From positions 10,781,178 through 10,845,177 of the forward strand of contig NC_083598.1 of assembly GCF_020882245.1 (NCBI RefSeq): a stretch of DNA of 64,000 nt, written 5' to 3'. This DNA is from Rhopalosiphum padi. Its lineage: Eukaryota; Arthropoda; Insecta; Hemiptera; Aphididae. The position numbers and the translations under genes were made by a program. The notes beneath the pieces were generated by a model that was given only the letters and a program-made list of their open reading frames with translations, searched no databases and was not told the origin of the DNA. This document shows, one piece after another, positions 39,945 to 51,849 of this stretch. Position 1 is the stretch's first letter, and every line of letters starts with the position of its first letter.

Positions 39945-40232
39945 CAGTGGCGGATTCAGGGGGGGATGTGATCGCCCCACCCCCCCGTTCTCTCTCAAAA
40001 AAATGTTTGAAGTCCCTGATTTTAGTTTTTGACATAATTATACTTCAAGGGTAACAAAATTATAGTGATATATTTTTTTATTACTATAACTATAAAAAAT
40101 ATTTTTTTTTTGTTCTGTACGAGACTGTGGAAAGTAACATATGTATGTACCTAAATAAATACTTTATAAAAATTAATGTGTGCCCTTTAAAAATTTCCCC
40201 CCCTCTGTTATCTTGGTCTGGATCCACCCCTG
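39945..40232. mobile_element. hAT-type MITE with 8-bp target duplication
   Basis: A 288-bp element is flanked by identical 8-bp copies of atatgtag (39937-39944 and 40233-40240). Its ends CAGTGGCGGATTCAG and, inverted, CAGGGGTGGATCCAG match at 12 of 15 positions. The 8-bp duplication and the CAG start are hallmarks of hAT elements. There is no transposase. The G run and C run near the left end explain a short Gly/Pro frame on the minus strand. Confidence 0.85.
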
Positions 40233-40340
40233 ATATGTAGGTGGGTAGGTAAAATTTATACCTACATAATCAAGTAGGTAGTAAACAAGTGATACAACAC
40301 AATTTGCAATACTATACGCACTATACGCGTATAGGCATAG

Positions 40341-40395
40341 ACGGGAATCCGGGGAGCCTTAGGGGGCTAAGCCCCCCAGAAGTTTAAAGTACAGG
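40341..40395. repeat. GC-rich transposon-end-like fragment
   Basis: The block agacgggaatccggggagcc is followed by a small snap-back (gggggctaagcccccc). It resembles termini of other CAGxGGCGGA-type elements but has no partner end. It sits about 100 bp after the hAT MITE. Confidence 0.3.
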
Positions 40396-40899
40396 TCTTA
40401 GCCTCTCTGTCCCACAAAATTATAAAGCACCTAAATAGTAAATATACTATAAATTATTGTTTTAGATATAATTATACTTGATACTTTTTTTAATGCCAAT
40501 CGGTATATTGTACTGAAATACATATATTATAGGTAGGTACTTACTTATTATGTTATATAATTGTCTTTTTTTGTTTGAACAGATATTAAATTGGTCATAA
40601 TTAAATTATTTTAACAGCTAAATAATTGCTAGTGGCTCTAATACAGTAATACGTCCTATGAGGCTATATGTGTAATGAACATCAGAACACATTATAATGC
40701 TCAGCCCACTATTCCACCTAATTTCCGCTTATGCGCGTAGGTGCATAGTATATTAGTATAATATATAAGTACAATATATACCTATAAATCTATAACTATA
40801 GTCTATAACTAATAAGTATAATATACATATATAAAATATAAAGTATTTTCAATGACAAAGGTATCACGAAATAGTAAACACGATGTGTTATAAATAAAA

Positions 40900-41720
40900 T
40901 GCTTTGATTTTTAAAAATAGAGGTGGTTTTCAAATTGGGAAAATAGAAGAACAATTTAATAAAAACGGGAATTTTTACGTAAATTTAATTTTCAACAAAA
41001 TCAATATTTTTTTTATGTACCTACCAAACTCAAAAACGAATATCCGTAAAAACTTGAAATTTTCACGAAATGTTCATATTATCTAAATATTTAATATTTT
41101 TATTTAGTTTTTTTTTTTCATATAAGTTGATTAAAAATTATTTACTAGGTAGTAGGTAGAAATTATTGTAAATTTAATGAAATTAAATCAGCAATTACTA
41201 ATTTCTCAGTTAAATAAATATCAAAAATCTATAGCCACAATACTTTTTTATAAGTGTTCAAAGTTTAAATTTTGAATTTTGACAAAATTTATAAAAATCG
41301 TGAAAATTAGTAAATTATTTTATTTTGTATTAAGATATTCATAAAAATGTTTGTTTTTATGCCTTAAGATTTAAAGATGTAATATAAGAAAATTTATTAG
41401 TTTTTCAACTTATTATGAAAAAAAAATTCTACGGTAATGCTAAATTACCTAATTTTTATAAGTACTTCAAGTTTAAATGTTTTGACTATCAACAGCTTTA
41501 TCAGAAAAAAACATATAACTTGGTGATATAGGACCGTTTCCGTTCAAAATCGTTTTCCGTATACAACGATAAATCATTGAATTCAAATTTAACACACTTA
41601 TAAATTATAATAATGATTAGTGACCCACTCGACACCTAATGTACAGCAGAGTGGTACTATTGGTACTCACTTATCTACCTTTTAATTGAGTGCACTTTTC
41701 CCAACAGACAAATTAAATTC
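40900..41720 (-). repeat. dispersed repeat family, copy 1 (inverted)
   Basis: Read on the minus strand, the end near 41720-41520 contains ccactctgctgta, then gtgggtcact, then gtgttaaatttgaattcaatga and gtatacggaaaacgattttgaacgga. The same order of words occurs on the plus strand at 45061-45220. The AT-rich body with aaaaattcccg and 'tttttgagttt' words continues to about 40900, matching the body after 45300. This explains the short frame at 40904-41086. Confidence 0.6.
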
Positions 41721-41724
41721 TTTT

Positions 41725-42510
41725 TCCAAATGTCGTATGGAAGAACGAGAATTTAAATTAATGTACGATATTATAATATAAATATCATTAAATCGTCATC
41801 ATCATGGACCATTGGTTTTGCGTACTTGTGATCTCTGATCACTACCACCAGTTCTTTCAGAGAATTGTAATTTTCAAAGGTCGTCATAACCACACATTTT
41901 TCAAAAAAGTTTGTCGTTCAAATCCACACACTTTTATTCTTCAATTCCACACAGTTTTTTCAAAATCAAACTGTTCGATACCGCACTCACTGTTATGTAT
42001 CAATAACGCACAAATTTATCTAAAATTATATTGCTGCTTAGTACCGTATATTAGTTATCATAATATAATAAATTCATAAGAATATTTGGAAACATTAGGA
42101 TGTACATTTATTCTAGTCTAAGTATTATCTACTATAATATAAACATGTTTTATTCCATCTTATTATATATTACATTATTTTAAATTAATATTAAAATTAT
42201 AAGATCTCATATTATATTGAATTATTTTTATAACAATTCGTTTAATAATGATATATCATTTCATATCAATTTGCAAAAAAAATTATGAAGTAGATGATAT
42301 CGATCTGGGTACCGATCAGCATACTCTTTTATTGTATCACGAGAATGTCTAATTAATTAATTCGCCAAAAATCAACAACATATCTGCTTTTTTACTAACA
42401 CATTTAAAAATATATTTTAATATATTTTTGCTATAAAAATATGAGTAAATTTAGAATAAATAAATAAATATTCAAATCCATTAAGTATTTTAAAGTACAT
42501 TTAAAATTTT
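41725..42510. other. gene-less stretch
   Basis: A 91-residue plus frame (41804-42079) is His/Phe/Ser-rich and without splice or promoter context, so it is not called. The area contains several related words on the minus strand (tgtgtgga...ttgaa) and could be repeat-derived. Confidence 0.4.
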
Positions 42511-42514
42511 AGGC

Positions 42515-43940
42515 CTGGTTAAATAAAAATCGACAAGAGTAAAGATATTTTTGGTAAAAATTTAAAATCATGTTTTATTATTAATAATTTAGTTGTTTCA
42601 TTATAACATAAAAATGTATTTAATGAAAAATAAAATAAGAGTGTGAAATTAATTGTATAAATGTGTGTAGATTTGTTTAGGTTATTAACCAAAATTGTAT
42701 TACGCACTAGAGATTTGAGTTGATAATTTGGTGAAAATAATGTAAATGTGCTTTGTTTATGACACATACGACCTAACCACGCCTGAGCTTAAAAAAACAA
42801 TAGAAATCACACGAAACATAGAACGTACGTAGAATCTTATGTTAAAAATTTTTATTAAAAGATTGATAAATACAACATGTATAAATCAAAAATTTACCTC
42901 ACCATCAATGTTTAAGATCGAAAAAAAACTTTATAAACAAAAGTTGCTTAAAAATTTAAAGTAATTCCAATTTGAACTCAAAAAGGGAAGTTAAAATTAT
43001 ATGTAAAAAATAAATGTATGTTTTGTTGAGCATACGTACGTGGATAATTTTATTAAAAATTAAAATTTTTCAAAAACAGATGTAAGTGTCTATACAGTAA
43101 AAAAAACCATAAATTAAATTCAATATCATGCGTTTGAAATATTTTGTATTACCTTTAACGTTGAACACACTATATATTGTATTATACCTTATACCTATTT
43201 ATAGGTATATGGCTAATAAATAACTGAAATTAAACAATATAATAGCTACAAATCTGATACGAATTATAATGAAAATACTTACTTATGTACTTCATACTTA
43301 TGTTATGTACTAGTATGTAGTAGGTGTACATTTAGAGAAAACACGTTTGAATTTTAAACGATCAAACCACTTATATAACCTCCAACAGCTATTACGTCCA
43401 TAGCCTAAATGGATAATAAAATAGAAATATAACTGTGTCAAAATATTGATGAGAATTCTCAGTTTTTATTTTACAGTAAAGATTCGTGAACTAGATTAAT
43501 GTGTACTACTGTAATTTGTAATTCAGTACCGCGGTAATATTTTAAGAGGCATTAGGGAATACTCGGTACTACCGTCTTTCAGTATATTTTTTCGTGTTTA
43601 GTAAATTGATTATTTATGTTCCGAAAAAAACTCCACGATGTTTATTTTCTCTATTTTTTTTTTATTATTATTATTTAATTAAATAAAATATATCAGGTAC
43701 TTACAATTATCTCAAGTCTCAGTAAAATAATATGAAAAAAGTTAATCATTCTATTGAAGTAGCAATTTGTATCGGCATATTTAGATAATGGATACAAATA
43801 TTATACGTATATCTATAGTTCATACTGATATAATTATACTTAAACAACTATAGGTATATGTCTTACATATTTTGCAAAGTAATTACTATTTACTATATAC
43901 TTACATGTACCTATATTCTGAGCGGATCAATGAATGAATT
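42515..43940. other. AT-rich non-coding stretch
   Basis: No exon is supported. The 82-residue minus frame (42519-42767) has chance composition. Confidence 0.5.
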
Positions 43941-43949
43941 AATTTTACA

Positions 43950-44560
43950 ACGAGTAGTTTTTGTGTTTGTTTTTCACCACATTTTTGAGCAGTAAAAATG
44001 TTTCGATTGTTTAATATAATGGAGAAAAACAATTAAAAGAACACAGACATTTTTTTGCTAAACCAATTTTCGAATAAATCGCATTTGTTTTATCTATATT
44101 AAAAATGTATAACTGCAAAAAAAACTTGAAATTTGCACCAAACATTCACAATATTAGCGTTTAAAAGACAAAGCGAAATGCCGAAATGTTAAAACACATT
44201 TTGTCTTTATTTTTTTTTTGCTATTCATAGACATTTTTAATTTTCAACTTTTTTAAATTTATTTTCAATTCACGTAGCTAAAAAACTTGAAACTTAAATA
44301 CAAAGTTCCTCTTATGTTTTTAATATCCCAATCAAAAAATATCAAAAATACTTCCTCATAGTTTTTTCTTATGAGAGTTACTATAAATGTATGTATAGCA
44401 AAATATCGTTAAGCTTAGAAACAAAATATTATGCTAACAGACTGTCTCCACTGAGATTCGTATTTTGTATGAAATTATTTATTATTGAATACAGATTTAA
44501 CTCATCTTTTACATTGACTTTTCAATAACGAGAACCACTCTACATATATTAGACAGCACA
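43950..44560 (-). repeat. dispersed repeat family, copy 2 (degenerate, inverted)
   Basis: Minus-strand words at 44560-44440 (agtggttctcgtt, then agttaaatctgtattcaataa) parallel the tRNA-like end of the family. The body with aacttgaaatttgcac and tcgcatttgttttatc parallels copy 1. The copy is heavily diverged. Confidence 0.4.
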
Positions 44561-45060
44561 ACGAATTCCTCGGTTTTATTTTTTATAATATATTGTTATT
44601 TCGTTTCAACGAAATGGTCATTAGTAAATAAATGTACATAAATCACTTTAGAAGTATTTTAGTAATTCACAACACAGTATTATAAAGGCGTATAGTTATG
44701 TATTAGTATTCATATGTATTTTTGGTAATGTGTAATTTATATTTTTAATAGCTTAACAATAATTATTAACTACGCCTTATACAATAAAACTTCCATATAA
44801 CTATAGCTTCAATAATTTAAAAAAAATTTCTGTTTAACGAATTATTTTCGAGAATCACGACTTTTATTGTTAATCATGCGTAAATTAATCTGTTTATAAA
44901 GAATCTGATGTTTTTACATAACGAATAAACTATTTGATAACAAACCCGTTTTTGTAAACAAAATCTAAAAGTACAATTTATAAAAAATAATAAATAAACA
45001 TAACTTACTAATTATTTCCCAATAATAAACTAAATAGATAATAAGCCGTAATATTCCTAA

Positions 45061-46010
45061 AAAAAGGCGGGCAAGTGGCCAAGTGGGTATCGCTCTGCTG
45101 TATAAGTAGAGATGGAGAGTATAGGTCACTGGTCACTATAATGAATGTGTTAAATTTGAATGCAATGACATGTATTATTGTACACGAAAAACAATTCTGA
45201 ACGGAGATGATTTGCCAGTCAATGATGATTAGTAGGATATATTATATTATTACCAATAATTAAATTGTAATATATCGTTATTTGGCGCGATTTCGTAAAA
45301 CATTCAATTTTATACGCTCATAAATTTTATTCTATATTGACGCTGGAATTTTTTTTTATATAGTTACTTGAAGGAAAACTTATGGATAACCTTGTATTGA
45401 GTTTTTTAACCTTATATATAAATCACAAAAATGTTGTGAATTTTCAACTTCAAAATTCCTTGCAAATTTTCGCAATTTTAATATATTTCGTAAACATTTG
45501 AACATAAAATGCTTATAAACAAAAATTGTGACTAACTATTTTTGTTTTTTTTCTACTACGATAAGTACAACTTATAATAAATCTTATATAACATTTTAAA
45601 GATTTTTTGGATAGCCAATTTTTTTTTATATTTATTTCAAAAACAAAAGCTTAGAAAAGTCGAAAATGTCAATTTTCTATAAGTTGCTTAAAAGATCAAA
45701 ATATTTTGAAAATTTAATCGTAAATAGATAACGCTAATATAAATATTTGGTGAACATTTTAAGTATTTACAATGATTTGTTTTTGAGTTAGAGCAAAATA
45801 AAAAAATCGATTTTGTCAAAAACTGATTTCGCGTAAAAATTCCTGTTTTTTCGTTACTTTTTTAGGGTTTTTCCTGACACTTTTGAAAACTACTGGACAT
45901 TTTTTACTTTTGACCCCCTAAGTACCAGCTAGATGAGTTTTCCTTTTCAAAGAGGGGCAGAAGTTAAAAATCAAAACATTATTTCTACTCCAAAACGTGA
46001 TGACAGAAAC
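45061..46010 (+). repeat. dispersed repeat family, copy 3 (best preserved)
   Basis: It starts near ggcgggcaagtggccaagtg, where gtggccaagtgggta resembles the A box of a class II tRNA. A strong stem follows (CTCTGCT ... AGTAGAG around GTATA), then ataggtcactggt, which resembles a tRNA T-arm entry. After this come gtgttaaatttgaatgcaatga and an AT-rich body with cgtaaaaattcctgttttttcg near 45832. It ends near a long A run at 46010. The head may be tRNA-derived (SINE-like). The roughly 0.9-kb length is unusual for a SINE, so a composite is possible. Confidence 0.55.
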
Positions 46011-46019
46011 AAAAAAAAA

Positions 46020-46780
46020 AAAAAAAATACATGATTGTAAAATCAATATTATATTCCTCACCTCGTTCAGAATTTAATATGATAAATATATAATAAGATA
46101 ATAAGATTTATAATATGATATTGTATTAATGTTCATTTTTAAATTTTTTTTTTAAATTCTCGTACTATATAGAATATGAAATATGTAATCATAAACAAAA
46201 TTATGTACCTAATTTTATTTAAAAATTCCTCTACACTACGAATTTTTTTTGTTCCTCTTGCGACTTTGTTATACGGAAGTTTCATTCTATTATATTATAT
46301 TGTTCCTCATTTATAACCATAATATATAAATACCTACATTGTTTATAATTCAATTTTTTTAAATATACTTGTATATATATATAACACTTATTAGTTAGAT
46401 ATTTATATTTATTTTGTTTTAAGAGGAATATTGAAATATTATATGCATTGTTTAGTGAAAATATATTATGGAACGCCATTACTCATTATCCGGTATAATT
46501 AAATAACGAATTATTTCTTTTAACTAAACATACCTTAATAATATATATTTAAAAAAAAAACATTATTATGTATATTAATGGTGTATAATTAAATTGATAT
46601 TATAATATTATTTTAGTAAAATCATTAATAATGCCTAATTGTACGAAAAGAAAAAAAAATATATAAAAATACAATCGTGTATTGTTACAATTATGGTTTA
46701 CTAATCTGGGTTTTGATTTAAATAATATATTATATATATATTTTTAATAAAGTTGTGAAAAGTGAAATATGTTATCTTTT
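46020..46780. other. AT-rich non-coding stretch
   Basis: TA-rich sequence with several A and T runs. No coding exon is supported. Confidence 0.5.
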
Positions 46781-46789
46781 ATTTAGCGG

Positions 46790-47345
46790 TGATTAATCAA
46801 TCAAAGATAGTATAATCCCTGAGAATCAAGATCGCCATTTAATATGTCATAAATGGAAATAATATCCACATTTCTTCTCAACTTCCAAGATGTAAGTCTC
46901 AATTGGATAATCTACAAGTTGCATCTCTTTAAATATGCATATTTAATTTAAAACATAATAGTTTTAAAAATGTATGTTGAACATTTTAAATAAGATTCTT
47001 ATGTGTATAGTGACTAGAAAATTTACCCAAATTCAAGATTTGACAATAGAAAAGTATAATAGTCGCAGAGCGTTAGTATTTTTAAAATTAATTATGCTTC
47101 TATTAATAAATCCCAGCAAATTAAAAGCTTGTTTAATATAAGTGCTAATGTGAATAGAAAAATCCAAGTTAAAATGAAAGAGAATCACTGGATCTCTAAT
47201 AGAAGCAACTGGCGTAACTAAATAATTATTAATTATATTATAGACTGTTATTGGTGATTGATGTACTTATTGCCTAAGCGTAAAAAAGTAATTAAGCTGC
47301 ACTCGTTTATATATTTAATGGTAGGCAATTAAAACGACTCTATTC
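46790..47345 (-). pseudogene. Jockey-type non-LTR retrotransposon reverse transcriptase remnant
   Basis: Minus-strand translation gives PVASIRDPVILFHFNLDFS, then HISTYIKQAFNLLGFINRS and NALRLLYFSIVKS. This is the well-known C-terminal part of Jockey-superfamily reverse transcriptases (RDLGV...F..HI...A...LGFI.R...L..LY..LV.S). An in-frame stop follows KS near 47034. Further frame breaks precede a weak match to the terminal region (DATCRLSN, then EEMWILFPF). It is a dead fragment about 0.55 kb long without the polymerase core. Confidence 0.7.
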
Positions 47346-47349
47346 AACA

Positions 47350-50330
47350 AAGTTATCCACCAAGTTTGATTGCAATTTTGAAGTATTATTTGGAAAATAT
47401 ATTAAAAGCATAGTAAGTACAATTATTACGATTGAATATATTTAATACATTTACATTTATAATAATTAAATGTTATTCTATGTTATGTTGTGGTAACGCG
47501 ATAATATTATTTAAGATAGAATAAAGAAAACTTATTGAATTATACCTATAGTCGTACCCATTTTCGTGTTTATCCGTATACGTTTATCATCTATGGTTTA
47601 AACTAGTACAGTTATACATATTATTATTCTATACAATAATGCTGTGCATTATAATTTGATTTGCCTTATGTTTTTCAAATATCACTAAAAATGTTTAGTA
47701 CAATTATAAATAGTTTAAACAATTTGATTTAATTAATGTTATAAACGAATGGATTAAAGAATCATCCTATTCAATGGCAGCGTGACATTTTTGTTTTAAT
47801 AATTATAGCAAATACATAATAATTAATACCATTGATAAAATAGCATCGGTGAATGCGGTAATTCGATAGGTATAAAATACGTAAGAGCTTATAAAAACTT
47901 ATTATATTATTGTCTATTAGTTTGTCAATAAATGACAATTGTCGGAGAAGATTAATGATTCCAATAATTCCAACATAATACGTTTAAAATAATAATAAGC
48001 CTATGATTTGGAGACGTCAGATAAATTTTTACGGCAGAATCTAATCAAGATGTGACATAGTGAAAATGTAATAATAGTATGCAAACAATATTATTTATTA
48101 TAATATATGTATTACATATTAGGTGTATATGACTCATGATTGTTGTAAATTAGGTAAAGGATGTATAAACCAGACATTTTCAATTATTTTTATTATAATA
48201 TCTAAATCTAATGACTTCAAATGATCTTTTTTTTTATATTAGATTAGACCGTTATCCTTATATTGTTTCGGCTAGTGCCTACCTAACATTTTGATTGAAA
48301 CTACTTTGAATTTATTATTTTTGAGATTTTTAGATGCGATCAATCTAAGGGCATTACTGCATTAGCTTAAAAATGTATTGGCGATTTAAATCAATCTTAA
48401 GCTAAATATATTTAGTTTAAAATAAATGTGTATAATTTAATTCGTTACATGATAGCAAACAAATATACCTAAGTACATTGACCTTAAAACAAGTTAAACA
48501 CCTAAATTTATTAGTTCTTTATAAGCCAATATTCAATGTATTAAAAGTCGTTAAACAAAATAGAACTTAATAAATAAATACATTTCTAAATGAATTTTAA
48601 ACTTAAGCATTAAAGTTACAGTTGTTAAATAAACACAAACTTATATTCAAACAAACATATTCTATTTTAAATCTGTCACATAGGTACTTCCTTATGTATA
48701 GCGAAAACTGTTTAAGACGGACGTATGTAATTGTTTCTTTTTTTTTTCAAGTAATATAAAACTTTGGTATTTAATTTAAAAAAAATTCAATCGATGTAAC
48801 TATTGTTGTATTTATTGTTTATTTGTAACACGAAAAACACAATTTGCAAACTAAAATATAAATAATGTGTATAGTTTCATAATATTATTAGGTATAATCA
48901 TTCACAGCGGTGTTTTTGATTTTGGTACAAATCGATAATATTTCAACGCAATTTAATGAAAACCTATCATTATCAACAAAATACATTTATTATTTAAACT
49001 TAAAACTTTTTGATTATACCGTATTTATATAATAATAAATGTATGAAAGTAGGTACCTACAAGATATTAATATAAAAAGTTTATAATTTTACGTGATATT
49101 TAAAAAGTCTAATCTGATGTTTATTTATTAATCAATAAATCATAATAATTTAACTGCACATTTTTAAAAATTTTAACTTACTTGAAACGTGAAACACCAT
49201 TATATTATTTATATTTTAGTATTACAATTTACAATATAATATATATCCTAGACCTAGACGATTAGACACGTATGTTATTTTACCATTCATTCTATATTAC
49301 CACGGAATCCCATTTTATAATAAATAAATATACTATTAATAATAATACTATATTTATAATCAACTATATTTTGATTACTTAACAACATTTGTTATAATAA
49401 TATAATCCTTCAGCTTACTACATATTCGTTTCATCGCTTATTCTCCGTATACTGATAACTATATAGTAAACAACGATACCTACCAACAACGTAACAATTC
49501 TGATTTTAAAAATAATAATTTAACTACAAAGGTTTTGTTATAACAATGGACCTTACTATGATTTCATTTTTAATAATATACCTATTCAAATTATTATATG
49601 TGATGTGACTTTAAATTTTAAAATTTATATTATATATGTGATATTAATATTACATAAAATTATCTATGGAATATCAAACGCGCACTAAAACGCATTTCTC
49701 TTGAAATGTCGTTCTTCATTGTCATGCACAATATTAGTTCTCACAATGAAAATCCTTTGATAAAAGGCCCCCAGACATTTGGTTTCTGATTAACTTGCAT
49801 AGCTAGCACAAAGACTTTAGGTACACGGTTTTAATTATCTTATACAAATAAACCGATACAGCGCTTTGATATGTATACATATAAAAAAACCGTGTTCAAA
49901 TTTGGCATTTTCATTATTCACAAAATAGGTATATTTGATTATATTTGATGGAATTCCACCAATTAATTAATGTATAAATTCTTTAAAATAAGTGAAGATA
50001 TTGTTCAAATATTGAATATTCGAATATTCTGATTTTCATAATCTTCAAGATTTGGCCCTATATAAGCAATTAATTAAAAATTACGATCGTATAAAAGGTA
50101 TAATATATTGTTTATTCAACAAAAACAATAATAATAATAATAATGAAACAAAATTTATTAGGTATATATCATATCTATTTTTAACATTTTAATAGTTTTT
50201 ATACTTACACATTAAATCAAATCAAATATATTACATTTATCATATTATTAAATATATAAATAAAATTAACTTTAGATAAATAAATTTATAAATCAACATT
50301 TAAAAGATTAAAAATTAATTTTAACGGGCC
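47350..50330. other. long AT-rich gene-less stretch
   Basis: No exon is supported on either strand. A patch at about 49665-49850 has higher complexity (gcgcactaaaacgcatttct and aaggcccccagacatttgg) and may be a transposon fragment. Confidence 0.5.
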
Positions 50331-50560
50331 TTTAAAATGGCCGTACCCTTGTAATCCAGGTCCAATAACCCCTACTCTTGTTGGGCCCTCGGTAGCATAT
50401 TATAGGTGATTTTTCAAGCGGTGTCCAAAATATCCCTTCACGATCTGGCGAAATTGGAATAATTCCTGGATATTGCAGATAAATTGTAAACTTAGCTTAA
50501 AATTTACCTAGTTAAACATGTTGCCCGGCGTCGGATCTAATAAAATCTAATAATTTCACT
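50320..50560. repeat. GC-richer fragment resembling transposon sequence
   Basis: The words acgggcctttaaaatggccgt, ggtccaataacccctactc and gttgggccctcgg stand out, with partial inverted symmetry (gggcc...ggcc). No coding frame is present. It looks like an inserted element, but the boundaries are not visible. Confidence 0.3.
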
Positions 50561-50639
50561 TTTGCGGTTTGGATGTAAGTATTTTGATAGGCGAGAGTGA
50601 TAAAATGTATTAATATGTTGGTCTATTATTTTTTTCAAA

Positions 50640-51054
50640 TAGGATGGTTTCCAGACACGGAGGACACCCCCCTCCAAAAATACGACACCGGAGGTCGTGT
50701 AGTCGTAGTATCATTTTTAACACGTGACATAATATTCTCATTTATAGGAGGTACCTGCCATTCTATGACAGTTTCGTGTCTCGTCGTCGAAAAAAAAAAA
50801 ATTCGATACTCGGGAATTTGCACGCGGCATCTCATTTTCGTATTGCTCACGTCGGACGGACGGACATCTCTAGCACGCGGAATGCTGTGGGCGTGTCCGG
50901 ACACGTTTTCCGGCCGCAAACGTTCGACTGCCGCGCGCCGGCAGAAACCCGCGTGCATGCGCACGCCGACCATCGGGTTTTACCTGTAAACTCAGCAACC
51001 GCCGCCGTCGCCGGTGTCAGCACGCGGTTGACGACAGTGTCGCGCGCGCCGACC
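50640..51054 (+). promoter_or_regulatory. CpG-rich promoter/leader of the small secreted peptide gene
   Basis: This is one of the strongest CpG-rich blocks in the window (cgcgccggcagaaacccgcg, gccgccgtcgccgg). It ends directly at the ATG of the small-peptide gene. Overlapping open frames of 80-136 residues occur on both strands, as expected from GC-rich DNA depleted of stop codons. The plus frame in phase with the peptide has no ATG upstream of 51055. Confidence 0.45.
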
Positions 51055-51796
51055 ATGCCGTACCACCGAGTCGCTTGCATCGCGTTCGTAGCCGCCACCG
51101 TCGCGATCGTCTCGCAAATGTCATCAGGTACGTCCGCTGCACCAAAGCTGTTTTACCCGCTTTATGTATCTGTACAATATCATTGAATTAAACCTATTGG
51201 TGTTTATTGCTTCGAATATTTTTTTTTTTTTTTGAATTTTCCGTTGGACATATCCTACCTATACAATACGTCGGAACGTCGCGCTCATTTTACCGCCAAT
51301 TATTATTTTATATGATATCGAGTATATTAGGTATATTACAACTGCTATATATTATTATAATATATGACTCTATGGAAAAACTAACTATTTGAGATCGAAT
51401 AATAAAATAAAAAATATCGTATATTATACTATATAGTATATTCAGTGCCGGACTAGGGGGAGGGGGTGACGAAATAAGGCAATTTCCCCGGAAGTCTTGG
51501 TCTGGAAGGCGCTAAATTACCAAATAACAGCGGCATAATATAGAGGGGAAGGGCTGAATTATGAGAGGGCGCTAATTTTATATTTTGCCCCGGGTAAAAA
51601 ATATGCTATAGTTCCGGCCCCGACTATATAATTTATACGCACAAGACATCGTCGTCGCGTTCAGCGTTGTGCATCACTTGTAGATTGTGGTTGTCGCGTA
51701 CATCATATATTTACTTTTTCTTTTTTTTATCCAGGTTATAACCGACGACGCCGCGGGAACAGCTTTATTCGCAATACTTCCGCGGCGCCGTCATAA
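51055..51796 (+). CDS. 44-residue secreted basic peptide, two exons
   Basis: Exon 1 (51055-51127) and exon 2 (51735-51796) join in phase 1 across a 607-nt intron (tcatcag|gtacgt ... ttatccag|gttat). The peptide begins MPYHRVACIAFVAATVAIVSQ, a clear signal peptide, and the remainder is about GYNRRRRGNSFIRNTSAAPS. The RRRR site could be a convertase cleavage site, as in peptide hormone precursors. No amidation Gly before the site and no known neuropeptide motif was recognised. Both exons are GC-rich in AT-rich surroundings, and a polyadenylation signal follows 41 nt after the stop. Exon 1 could also splice to other exons further downstream. The function is unknown. Confidence 0.55.
51443..51622. 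mobile_element. hAT-like MITE inside the intron of the small-peptide gene
   Basis: The left end CAGTGCCGGACTAGGGG and the inverted right end CGGGGCCGGAACTA are imperfect terminal repeats. The body has GC-rich edges (aggggaagggctg, ttttgccccggg). The 8-bp flanks are not identical (agtatatt, actatata), so the ends may be eroded. An actatata also occurs at 51428-51435, 7 bp outside the left end. Confidence 0.45.
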
Positions 51797-51837
51797 CATC
51801 GTATATATTTACCTAAAATAATTTAAAAACGTATCAC

Positions 51838-51843
51838 AATAAA
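51838..51843 (+). terminator. polyadenylation signal of the small-peptide gene
   Basis: AATAAA lies 41 nt downstream of the TAA at 51794-51796, supporting exon 2 as the terminal exon. Confidence 0.5.
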
Positions 51844-51849
51844 TACCTT

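Noticed and set aside
41804..42079. 91-residue plus-strand frame beginning MDHWF
   Set aside because: It has unusual His/Phe/Ser content, no promoter, splice or polyA context, and lies next to repeat copies. It is probably chance or repeat-derived.
50597..51186. Several open frames of 80-136 residues on both strands
   Set aside because: They lie in a CpG-rich island where stop codons are rare. They overlap each other and have no domain character. Only the frame starting at 51055 has a signal peptide, a splice partner and a polyA signal.
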